Below are positions 1 to 5,961 of a stretch of 7,058 nucleotides of DNA, piece after piece. This DNA is from an uncultured Saprospiraceae bacterium. Its GTDB lineage: Bacteria > Bacteroidota > Bacteroidia > Chitinophagales > Saprospiraceae. The stretch covers positions 1 to 7,058 of the forward strand of contig CAKZUM010000037.1 of the NCBI GenBank assembly GCA_937921525.1, read 5' to 3'. How positions within the stretch are numbered: the first letter of the stretch is position 1; the number at the start of each line of letters is the position of its first letter. A program made the translations under genes and the position numbers. The notes under the pieces were generated by a model. The model saw nothing but the letters and a program-made list of their open reading frames with translations. It was not told where the DNA came from and ran no database searches.

Positions 1-63
1 CTTCACTACCAATTAGAGTCTGCTGACAATGTAGCTACTAAGAAGATGATTATCATCGAATAA
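1..63 (+). CDS. C-terminal end of a T9SS-exported protein (partial)
   Basis: The first frame is open from the window edge and ends at TAA (61-63), giving 20 residues that include YQLESADNVATKKMIII. This matches the last strand of type A T9SS C-terminal sorting domains, which end in an aromatic-rich strand, a short polar turn and then (T/V)KKM-hydrophobic residues. It aligns with the end of the large protein in this window (LYYVLTTTEQSLVKKMMLL). The tail directs outer-membrane translocation by the type IX system and is normally cleaved and replaced by a surface anchor. Nothing of the functional domain lies in the window, so the protein's activity is unknown. The KKM-hydrophobic ending in frame with a stop and followed by a hairpin makes the call fairly safe despite its short length. 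Confidence 0.75.
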   Translation, partial: LHYQLESADNVATKKMIIIE

Positions 64-73
64 TATAGTTACT

Positions 74-100
74 AAGAGCGTGCATTTTATGCGCGCTCTT
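74..100 (+). terminator. Stem-loop after the upstream T9SS gene
   Basis: A 12-bp stem (74-85 with 89-100) closes on a three-base T loop and has one G-T wobble. It starts 10 bases after the TAA at 61-63. There is no T tract after it, so it may be a 3'-end stabilising hairpin or a weak terminator rather than a classical intrinsic terminator. Confidence 0.55.
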
Positions 101-103
101 ACT

Positions 104-203
104 AATGGTAAATGATGAATGGTAAATGGTAAATTCTTAAATGTTGACTTATGCCTAGGTCAATATCGGGTAATTTATCATTCACCATTTATCATTCACC
201 ATT
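104..203. repeat. Inverted repeat made of 7-bp tandem units with an internal hairpin
   Basis: The left arm (104-135) is four heptads, AATGGTA AATGATG AATGGTA AATGGTA, then AATT. The right arm (172-203) is AATTTATC ATTCACC ATTTATC ATTCACC ATT. The two 32-bp arms are reverse complements at 28 of 32 positions. The 36-bp spacer holds its own hairpin: 141-151 pairs with 156-166 around the loop TGCC. No target-site duplication is visible. The form resembles a small palindromic interspersed repeat (REP- or MITE-like) or paired heptanucleotide repeats, but one copy does not show which. Confidence 0.7.
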
Positions 204-382
204 TTTTTAAACTTATCAAGGCCAATTATAATTTAAAGAATTAGAAAACTAAAAAAGGAAAATCCTAGGAACAGAAAAGTATCTCTATTTTAAAATGAAG
301 TATCAAAAAAAGTAAACAAAATCTTTTACTTCATCTTTCAATATTGAAATTAAGACATATACTTAAATCGGTTTTTGGGATG
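204..382. other. AT-rich non-coding stretch with small palindromes
   Basis: No open frame with a plausible start is present. Visible elements are an 8-bp palindrome TCCTAGGA (263-270), an 8-bp inverted repeat ATGAAGTA/TACTTCAT (295-302 with 327-334), and a perfect 14-bp palindrome TTTCAATATTGAAA (336-349) that could be a regulator site. A transcript ending at the 383-417 terminator would cover this stretch, but I see no promoter for it. Confidence 0.4.
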
Positions 383-417
383 GCCTCTCTTCATTTTTTT
401 TGAAGGGGGGCTTTTTT
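383..417 (+). terminator. Strong intrinsic terminator
   Basis: An 11-bp stem (383-393 with 401-411, two G-T wobbles, GC-rich base) closes on a loop of seven T and runs straight into TTTTTT (412-417). This is a textbook rho-independent terminator for + strand transcription. It lies about 320 bp after the upstream T9SS stop. It therefore serves either read-through of that gene or an unseen short RNA transcribed just before it. Confidence 0.85.
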
Positions 418-541
418 AATAGAAATGCTATTATTAAGCATATCGTTTCCCAAATCCTTGTAAATCAGATTTTTAAAAATGAAAAATAGTTTTTAAAAGG
501 AATAAATGAATATAGATTACTGGAATTAAAAAAAATATCAC

Positions 542-572
542 TTGCTTCTTATTTTGATATGATATACTTTTG
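542..572 (+). promoter_or_regulatory. Bacteroidota-type promoter
   Basis: TTG (542-544), 20 bases, then TACTTTTG (565-572) match the Bacteroidota housekeeping consensus of a -33 TTG/TTTG element and a -7 TAnnTTTG element with a 17-23 base gap. The transcript would start around 578-580. There is no start codon with a long frame behind it. The product is therefore either a small RNA or a roughly 700-base leader for the gene at 1286. It is the only + strand site with both elements that I found by eye. Confidence 0.55.
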
Positions 573-578
573 TCATGC

Positions 579-718
579 AATTACAACAAAAAGAAAGGTG
601 TTAAAAGTCACCTAAGATAGAAACAACAATCCTTTATCCAAAATTCAGAAACCGTGAACATTAAAACATTACACTCAGTATATCTACTCCTGTACTTCAG
701 ATTCCTGAAGTCTTCTTT
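579..718 (+). ncRNA. Candidate small RNA (weak)
   Basis: The stretch runs from the predicted start of the 542-572 promoter to a perfect hairpin (694-700 with 705-711, loop ATTC) followed by CTTCTTT. A second hairpin, AGGTG/CACCT (596-600 with 609-613), lies near the 5' end. There is no recognisable RNA family and no long open frame. The 3' T-rich run is interrupted by C, so termination may be inefficient and transcription may continue to the large gene. Confidence 0.25.
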
Positions 719-1139
719 TCTCACATTTTCAAGGCTGGTCCAACAACTAAAACATACGTTGTTTTATCTTGCTCCTTTCTCTAAGGTTCAACTTATTTGA
801 GTTCCAAATATGATTTAAACGTAAGTTTCTAATTTTTAAATGATTATTTTTTTATAATTGGTTTAATACCAATTGTGATAGGAATAATTTAAAAATCTAA
901 CAAGAAATTTATCTATCAATCAGTACTCCATCTTTCATTAGATGCTCGCTATTAGGTATGGCGATTTTCTTTAAGAGTTGAATTTTAATTTACCAATTTG
1001 TTAAAAATCAGGGCGTCCATTCTGTTTAATAAAACTATTTTTTTTACAGAATGAAAGACATTGTTAAGCCGTAGTAAGAAGTTTTATTATAATTTTCGAT
1101 AAATATATTTAACCTCTTGCTCGCTCGACATTGGAATAT

Positions 1140-1185
1140 CTATTCCGAAAACCGTTTGGTTTGATGGTAGCTATTCCCAAAACCG
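1140..1185. promoter_or_regulatory. 15-bp direct repeat, possible operator pair
   Basis: CTATTCCGAAAACCG (1140-1154) recurs as CTATTCCCAAAACCG (1171-1185), 14 of 15 bases the same, with starts 31 bp apart, about three helical turns. The first copy overlaps a palindrome, GGAATA TC TATTCC (1133-1146). The second copy ends 100 bp before the start codon of the large gene. Spacing and position suit a pair of activator or repressor sites for that gene. No regulator family is recognised. Confidence 0.4.
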
Positions 1186-1209
1186 ATTCCTTATATCTAG
1201 TTAGTGATC

Positions 1210-1285
1210 TTGCTTATCGTTAGATTATTTTCTTATAGTATTAAGGAGAACACATCAGATCAGTAAAAAACAAAAACAAAAAAAC
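1210..1285 (+). promoter_or_regulatory. Start region of the large gene: weak promoter and A-rich leader
   Basis: TTG at 1210-1212 lies 21 bases before TATAGTAT (1234-1241), only a partial match to the -7 consensus. AAGGAG (1243-1248) looks like a Shine-Dalgarno sequence but lies 37 bases before the ATG and has no start codon at a proper distance. Directly before the ATG is an almost pure A run with three C (1265-1285). Such A-rich unstructured leaders are common for Bacteroidota starts, which depend little on Shine-Dalgarno pairing. Confidence 0.35.
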
Positions 1286-4200
1286 ATGAACAATCCATGT
1301 ACACCTTTTGGTGCTACTGTGGGAACGGACGCCCTGTGTTCTTACCTAACAGTATTTAAAAAAATCACTAGACTCACCCCCTCTGCTATTCTGCTTACGT
1401 TTTTGATGATTATGCTACCAGGCGTACTGCACCTAAATGCACAAGCCTACTGTACGATGATATGCAACGATGATATTTCTATATCAATTGGTATCAATTG
1501 TGAAGCAACAATTTTTTATGATATGATCTTGGAAGATGGCGATAATTCTCGTACTTGTACGCCTAATGGAAAATGGGGCTTTAATATCACAGTGTTTGAT
1601 GAGTATGACCAAGAGTTACCAACTAGTCCAACGATACCTTATGAATATGTCGGCAGAACAATACGTGCTAAAGCTAAACATTGGGCTACAGGAAATGCGT
1701 GTTGGACCGATGTGAAATTAGTAGACAAGATTTTACCAAAATTAACTTGCCCACCCAATCAAACTATCTCATGTACGGCTGCCGCAGAACCTTCTATAAC
1801 AGGAAGTGCCCATGCAACAGATTGCTCAGAAGTTTCCTTTTCTTATGAAGATACTTTTACCGATTTAAATTGTGGAAATCCCATTGCTCAAATTGCTAGA
1901 AAATGGATTGTTTCAGATGCTGGTGGGAATAGAGATTTTTGCACCCAAATAATTTCTATTGCACAGCCTTCTATTAGCCAAGTAGTTTTTCCTGCAAATT
2001 TAGATGGTTTAGAAACAGCAGCTTTGGCGTGTGAAGTGGTTGCAGCAGATCCGGCTACTTTATTACCTGCTTCTACAGGTGTCCCTACGATCAACGGAAA
2101 GGTAATCGAAAACAATGGACCTTGTCGTTTAATCCCAACATACGAAGATCAAATTGTGCAGAGTTGCGAGGGAACTTACAAAGTATTGAGAACTTGGACG
2201 GTGGTGAATTGGTGTTCTTCTGAAGTAGTTGATAAAGTACAAATAATAAAAGTAGAAGATAATAAAGGTCCAGAGATTAGTCTACCTGCAGACTTTACGG
2301 TATCGACCAACACTAATGAATGCGAAGCCACAGTAACATTACCAGCAGCAAGTATTACTGATGTTTGTTCTAATACAATTGCTGTCAGCGTTCAATCTTC
2401 CTTTGGTAATTTGACTACTAATGGAGGTATGATCTATAATGTTCCAGTAGGTACTCATGCTATTACTTATAGTGCTATTGATGCTTGTGGAAATGCTAGT
2501 ACTGCAACTTTACAAATAACAGTTGCAGATGTTATTCCACCGACACCAATATGTGAAGATAGAACGATTATTTCTATTACAAGTGATGGGGCGTCATCTG
2601 CCTTTGTACAATCTTTTGATAATGGCACTTTTGATAATTGCTGTTTAGAAACGACATTAATCAGAAGAATGGATACACCTGATGTTTCATTTAGTACGAA
2701 TGTATCTTTTAGTTGTGCAGATATAGGTGCTACGATTATGGTGGTTTTGGAAGCAACTGATTGTTATGCAAATACCAATTCTTGTATGGTAGAAGTAATT
2801 GTTCAAGACAAAGTAAAACCAAATATTTCTTGCCCCAGTAACCAGACGATTGATTGCGAAACAGATTATAGTGACTTAAGTATTTTTGGTGCACCGACTG
2901 CTTCTGATAATTGTGATTTTGATTTGACTTATGAAGAGACAACAGACCTAGATAATTGTGGACGAGGAAGTATTACTAGAAGTTGGAATGCAATAGATAA
3001 AGAAGGACTTACTGCTACTTGTATACAAAAAATTACTGTTGATAACCAAACCCCTTGGAATACAGATGGTAACCAAATTATATGGCCTAAAGATTATGAA
3101 TCCACAGAATGCTTAGAAGATACCAGCTTACTACCAGAGGATTTGCCAGAAGGTTTTGGTGAACCTGAAATATTAGGAGCTAATAATTGTGAACTAATTG
3201 CTACTAGTTATGAAGACTTGGTTTTAAGTATAGAACCGCCAGCGTGTTATAAAATAGTTCGTACTTGGACGGTACTTGATTGGTGTAGTTATGATGTGAA
3301 TGCCCCAGATGGAGTAGGTAGATATGAGTACTCTCAAATTATTAAAATACTAGATCAAGAGTCACCAACTTTTGAGACGATACCTCAAGATATAACAGTG
3401 AATGCAGATGGCGCAGATTGTGGAGCTATTGTAGAGTTGGCATCTGTTATCGCAAAAGACTGTAGCCCTAATGTTAGTGTAACGGTGCAAGGAGATTTAG
3501 GCACAGGGTATGGACCTTTCCCTGATGTACAGCCAGGTAGCTATACAATGACCTATAAAGCTTTAGATGGATGTGGGAATGCTGCTACACAAGATATTAC
3601 AATCACAGTAAAAGATACAAAAAAACCAACGCCCGTATGCTTAGGTGCCTTGTCTGTAACCTTGATGCCAGCAACGGCAACTACACCAGCAATGGTTGAA
3701 ATTTGGTCAAATGATCTTGACAAAAATAGTTATGACAATTGCTCGCCAGCAGATGACTTAGCCATTACTATTCGTAGATATGATCCGAATGATAATACGA
3801 TTCCTTTTGAGGAAGCCATTGTATTTGATTGTAATCATTTAGGTTCTCAGTCAGTGGAGGTATGGGTGACAGATGCAGAGAGTAACGCTGATTTTTGTAT
3901 CACAAATGTTATCGTTCAAGATAATTCCAATGTATGTGGGAATGGTTTAGAGGAGGAAGAATCAATGACTGGAATTTCTGGAAAAATCGCTACGGTGAAT
4001 GGGGTATCTGTTATGGACGTTGAGGTACACTTATCTTATGAAGAAAGAAGTCCTTATAGAACAAAAATAGATGGTGGTTTCCAATTTTTAGATTTACCAA
4101 AGACGAATGAATATACCGTAACTCCAAAAAAAGATTTTAATCCATTAAATGGGGTGTCGACTTATGATTTACTACTCATGAGAAAACATATTCTCAAACT

Positions 4201-5212
4201 AGAAGAGATTATTTCTCCTTATCAATTAATTGCAGCTGATATTAATAGATCAGGTACGATTACTTCTTTTGATATGGTCGAATTGAGAAAGTTGATTTTG
4301 AATATTTACGATGTTTACCCCCAGAATACTTCTTGGAGATTCGTGCCAGCAGATTATGAATTTCCTATAGATAATCCACTTGATAAAGATTTTCCAGAAT
4401 CTATTGTAGTCAATAAGAATGCGAAAGAAATGGTGAATATGGCATTTGTTGGGATTAAAATAGGTGATCTAAATGGTTCGGCTACATCTGTCGGTTTACA
4501 AGGAAGTACAGCTAGAAGTATGGATGATGTGATTACGCTAGAAACAGACGATTATTCTTTTGAGGCAGGAGAACAGGTTTTTGTAGCATTCTCTATCAAA
4601 GACTTAAAGGCTATCACGGGATTTCAATTTGCCCTCAAATTTGACCCAACTACTTTAAATTATAAAGGATACAAAAATGGAAGTATCCATAATTTGTCAG
4701 CGCAAAACATAGGTGCTAATAATGCTGCAAAGGGTCTACTTGTAACAAGTTGGGAAGATATTAATAAACATTTTCTAAATGAGGAAGAAGCTATATTCGA
4801 GTTCAATTTTGTTGCTATCCAATCTGGAACATTGAGCGAATTGGTATCAGTGGAAAAGGAAATGTTTTCCGCTGAGATATATGATTCTGTAGATCAAATA
4901 CATCCTATGGAGTTAATTTTTTTGAATCAAAAAGTAAATGCTAACGAAGCTATACTATTCCAGAATCAACCGAATCCGTTTTCTGCAAGTACAACAATTA
5001 GCTTCTACTTACCGAATGAAGCGCCTGCTAGTTTAGCAATCTACAACACCGATGGTACTTTATTAAGAGTCGTCAATTATAATACTAGTAAAGGATATCA
5101 GGAATTAGAAATTGCTAGTGATCTTACTACTATTGGAGGGTTGTTATACTATGTGTTAACAACAACAGAACAAAGCTTAGTGAAAAAAATGATGCTGTTG
5201 CAAGCGAAATAA
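1286..5212 (+). CDS. Large T9SS-secreted surface protein with HYR-type modules, dockerin-like and cohesin-like domains
   Basis: The product has 1308 residues and is probably an extracellular adhesin or scaffold; no enzyme domain or catalytic motif is visible. Residues 1-54 are a signal peptide with a long polar start, K25 K26 R29, a hydrophobic core (33-50) and an AQA cleavage site. Residues 55-148 are a Cys-containing module. Residues 151-510 and 511-880 are two copies of a four-module HYR-type cassette; the clearest HYR signatures are at 388-404 and 748-767 (G....TY.A.D.CGNA). Residues 897-948 resemble CNA-B/carboxypeptidase regulatory domains. Residues 950-1065 are dockerin-like; the second loop is D985-N987-S989-D996, the first is degenerate. 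Residues 1083-1213 are cohesin-like (ITGFQFALKFDP at 1110-1121). Residues 1218-1308 are a type A T9SS sorting domain (FQNQPNPF, TTISFYLP, IYNTDGTLL, VKKMMLL). The ATG follows an A-rich leader, and an in-frame TGA (1205-1207) bounds it upstream. The specific ligand is unknown. Confidence 0.95.
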   Translation: MNNPCTPFGATVGTDALCSYLTVFKKITRLTPSAILLTFLMIMLPGVLHLNAQAYCTMICNDDISISIGINCEATIFYDMILEDGDNSRTCTPNGKWGFNITVFDEYDQELPTSPTIPYEYVGRTIRAKAKHWATGNACWTDVKLVDKILPKLTCPPNQTISCTAAAEPSITGSAHATDCSEVSFSYEDTFTDLNCGNPIAQIARKWIVSDAGGNRDFCTQIISIAQPSISQVVFPANLDGLETAALACEVVAADPATLLPASTGVPTINGKVIENNGPCRLIPTYEDQIVQSCEGTYKVLRTWTVVNWCSSEVVDKVQIIKVEDNKGPEISLPADFTVSTNTNECEATVTLPAASITDVCSNTIAVSVQSSFGNLTTNGGMIYNVPVGTHAITYSAIDACGNASTATLQITVADVIPPTPICEDRTIISITSDGASSAFVQSFDNGTFDNCCLETTLIRRMDTPDVSFSTNVSFSCADIGATIMVVLEATDCYANTNSCMVEVIVQDKVKPNISCPSNQTIDCETDYSDLSIFGAPTASDNCDFDLTYEETTDLDNCGRGSITRSWNAIDKEGLTATCIQKITVDNQTPWNTDGNQIIWPKDYESTECLEDTSLLPEDLPEGFGEPEILGANNCELIATSYEDLVLSIEPPACYKIVRTWTVLDWCSYDVNAPDGVGRYEYSQIIKILDQESPTFETIPQDITVNADGADCGAIVELASVIAKDCSPNVSVTVQGDLGTGYGPFPDVQPGSYTMTYKALDGCGNAATQDITITVKDTKKPTPVCLGALSVTLMPATATTPAMVEIWSNDLDKNSYDNCSPADDLAITIRRYDPNDNTIPFEEAIVFDCNHLGSQSVEVWVTDAESNADFCITNVIVQDNSNVCGNGLEEEESMTGISGKIATVNGVSVMDVEVHLSYEERSPYRTKIDGGFQFLDLPKTNEYTVTPKKDFNPLNGVSTYDLLLMRKHILKLEEIISPYQLIAADINRSGTITSFDMVELRKLILNIYDVYPQNTSWRFVPADYEFPIDNPLDKDFPESIVVNKNAKEMVNMAFVGIKIGDLNGSATSVGLQGSTARSMDDVITLETDDYSFEAGEQVFVAFSIKDLKAITGFQFALKFDPTTLNYKGYKNGSIHNLSAQNIGANNAAKGLLVTSWEDINKHFLNEEEAIFEFNFVAIQSGTLSELVSVEKEMFSAEIYDSVDQIHPMELIFLNQKVNANEAILFQNQPNPFSASTTISFYLPNEAPASLAIYNTDGTLLRVVNYNTSKGYQELEIASDLTTIGGLLYYVLTTTEQSLVKKMMLLQAK
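1736..3925 (+). repeat. Tandem duplication of a four-module cassette inside the large gene
   Basis: Residues 151-510 and 511-880 follow the same order. A begins CPxNQTIxC and ends in Cys plus QxI (151-226; 511-586). B holds a tyrosine-rich strand and RTWTVxxWCS (227-328; 587-691). C is the clearest HYR domain, ending YxAxDxCGNA...ITV (329-416; 692-778). D begins PTPxC and carries NC..., IRR and VQD (417-510; 779-880). The Cys positions mostly match. The two copies have diverged strongly in sequence, so the duplication is old or was inherited as a fixed domain order. DNA identity between them is low by eye. Confidence 0.75.
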
Positions 5213-5274
5213 CAGCACTCAAATTGCTAAAAAATAGGGGCAAGCAAAAACAAACTATGTACAAATAGTAGTCC

Positions 5275-5350
5275 CTTGGATTGAGGAATGGGCAATCGTC
5301 CCATTCCTTCCATTCCAAGTAATTATTAATAAGCGGACCAGAACGCTGGT
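5275..5350 (+). terminator. Hairpin pair just after the large gene
   Basis: AGGAATGGG (5284-5292) pairs perfectly with CCCATTCCT (5300-5308) around CAATCGT. An outer CTTGGA (5275-5280) pairs with TCCAAG (5314-5319), making a two-tier hairpin that starts 62 bases after the stop codon. A smaller one, ACCAG AACG CTGGT, follows at 5337-5350. Neither has a T tract; they probably protect the mRNA end or cause pausing before the true terminators downstream. Confidence 0.5.
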
Positions 5351-5372
5351 TTCTTCATAAAGATTTATAAAA

Positions 5373-5455
5373 TGTAAAATAGGTGATGGTAATAGGACTA
5401 AGTCGGTCGGTTGTTTTTTGGCAACCTTCCGACTGTCTTTACCCATTATTTTACA
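5373..5455 (+). terminator. Long palindromic hairpin, founder-like element of the array
   Basis: Nested stems form one 83-base hairpin: TGTAAAATA/TATTTTACA (5373-5381 with 5447-5455), GGTAA/TTACC (5388-5392 with 5439-5443), AGTCGG/CCGACT (5401-5406 with 5429-5434) and GGTTG/CAACC (5409-5413 with 5422-5426, loop TTTTTTGG). GTCTTT follows the inner stem. Bases 5373-5392 are identical to the 5' box that opens each repeat unit downstream (exactly so for the first unit), but the hairpin core is unrelated in sequence. Confidence 0.6.
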
Positions 5456-5474
5456 AAAGAGCTAGAATGAGCTA

Positions 5475-5484
5475 ATGAGCTCAT
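5475..5484. repeat. GAGCT-rich palindrome
   Basis: ATGAGCTCAT is a perfect 10-bp palindrome at the end of a short run in which GAGCT occurs three times (5460-5482). GAGCTA also recurs at the end of the downstream repeat units, so this stretch may be a diverged unit end. Confidence 0.35.
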
Positions 5485-5519
5485 AAACAAAAAAGGTTGT
5501 AAAATAGGTGATGGTAATG

Positions 5520-5566
5520 AGACGTGCGAGAAGATTATAAAAAGTAGTCTTCTTGCGGTCTTTTTT
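5520..5566 (+). terminator. Intrinsic terminator, repeat unit 1
   Basis: GCGAGAAGATTA (5526-5537) pairs with TAGTCTTCTTGC (5545-5556) around TAAAAAG. AGAC/GTCT closes the base, followed by TTTTTT. An outer GTAATG (5514-5519) pairs exactly with CATTAC (5567-5572). It is the first complete terminator after the large gene. Confidence 0.85.
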
Positions 5567-5630
5567 CATTACGACTTCAAAGACCAAACGAGCTAAACGA
5601 TTAAGGTTGTAAAAATAGGTGATGGTAATG

Positions 5631-5677
5631 AGACATGCGAGAAGATTATAAAAAGTAATCTTCTTGCGGTCTTTTTT
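5631..5677 (+). terminator. Intrinsic terminator, repeat unit 2
   Basis: It has the same stem as unit 1 with a T-A pair in place of the T-G wobble and the same seven-base loop. The bulge before GCGAG reads AT instead of GT. The T tract is 5672-5677. Confidence 0.85.
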
Positions 5678-5741
5678 CATTGCGACTTCAAAGACCAAAC
5701 GAGCTAAAAGATTAAGGTTGTAAAAATAGGTGATGGTAATG

Positions 5742-5787
5742 AGACGTGCGAGAAGATTATGGAAGTAATCTTCTTGCGGTCTTTTTT
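5742..5787 (+). terminator. Intrinsic terminator, repeat unit 3
   Basis: The stem is identical to unit 2, and the loop is shortened to TGGAAG. The T tract is 5782-5787. The downstream AAAGACC present in units 1, 2 and 4 is AGAAACC here. Confidence 0.85.
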
Positions 5788-5851
5788 CATTGCGACTTCA
5801 GAAACCAAACGAGCCAAAAGATTAAGGTTGTAAAAATAGGTGATGGTAATG

Positions 5852-5898
5852 AGACGTGCGAGAAGATTATGAAAGTAATCTTCTTGCGGTCTTTTTTT
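5852..5898 (+). terminator. Intrinsic terminator, repeat unit 4
   Basis: The stem is identical to unit 3, with loop TGAAAG and a seven-base T tract (5892-5898). The flanking TTATTAT replaces TCATTGC of units 2 and 3 yet can still pair with GTAATGA through G-T wobbles. Confidence 0.85.
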
Positions 5899-5961
5899 AT
5901 TATGACTTCAAAGACCAAACGAGCTAAAAGATTAAGGTTGTAAAAATAGGTGATGGTAATG

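Larger units (their letters stand above)
418..1285. other. Long leader/intergenic region without a recognisable gene
   Basis: About 870 bp at very low GC separates the terminator from the large gene, and no protein-coding frame is convincing on either strand. Besides the promoter, hairpin and direct repeat listed separately, it holds these hairpins: TAAAACA/TGTTTTA (748-754 with 760-766), AATTGGT/ACCAATT (856-862 with 868-874), and CATTCTGT/ACAGAATG (1018-1025 with 1046-1053). The first two have five-base loops. The third has a 20-base loop, part of which (AAAA against TTTT) can also pair. They could be parts of a long structured 5' leader or remnants of interspersed elements. Confidence 0.5.

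Noticed and set aside
1243..1248. AAGGAG as ribosome binding site of the large gene
   Set aside because: It lies 37 bases before the ATG, far beyond functional spacing, and no other start codon follows at 5-12 bases.
1888..2942. Two - strand open frames inside the large gene
   Set aside because: Antisense shadows of a strongly supported coding sequence.
5130..5446. Short - strand open frames overlapping the end of the large gene and the hairpins behind it
   Set aside because: They overlap the well-supported T9SS domain or stable hairpins, with no recognisable motif or promoter.
5462..5698. Open frame of 78 residues on the - strand across repeat units 1 and 2
   Set aside because: It is the translation of the repeat: two copies of the same peptide appear because unit 2 is 111 bp long. 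The 110-bp units break the frame, and it runs antisense through two terminators.
5746..5943. Open frame of 65 residues on the + strand across repeat units 3 to 5
   Set aside because: It starts inside a terminator stem and repeats the unit translation; it has no leader and is frame-broken by unit length.
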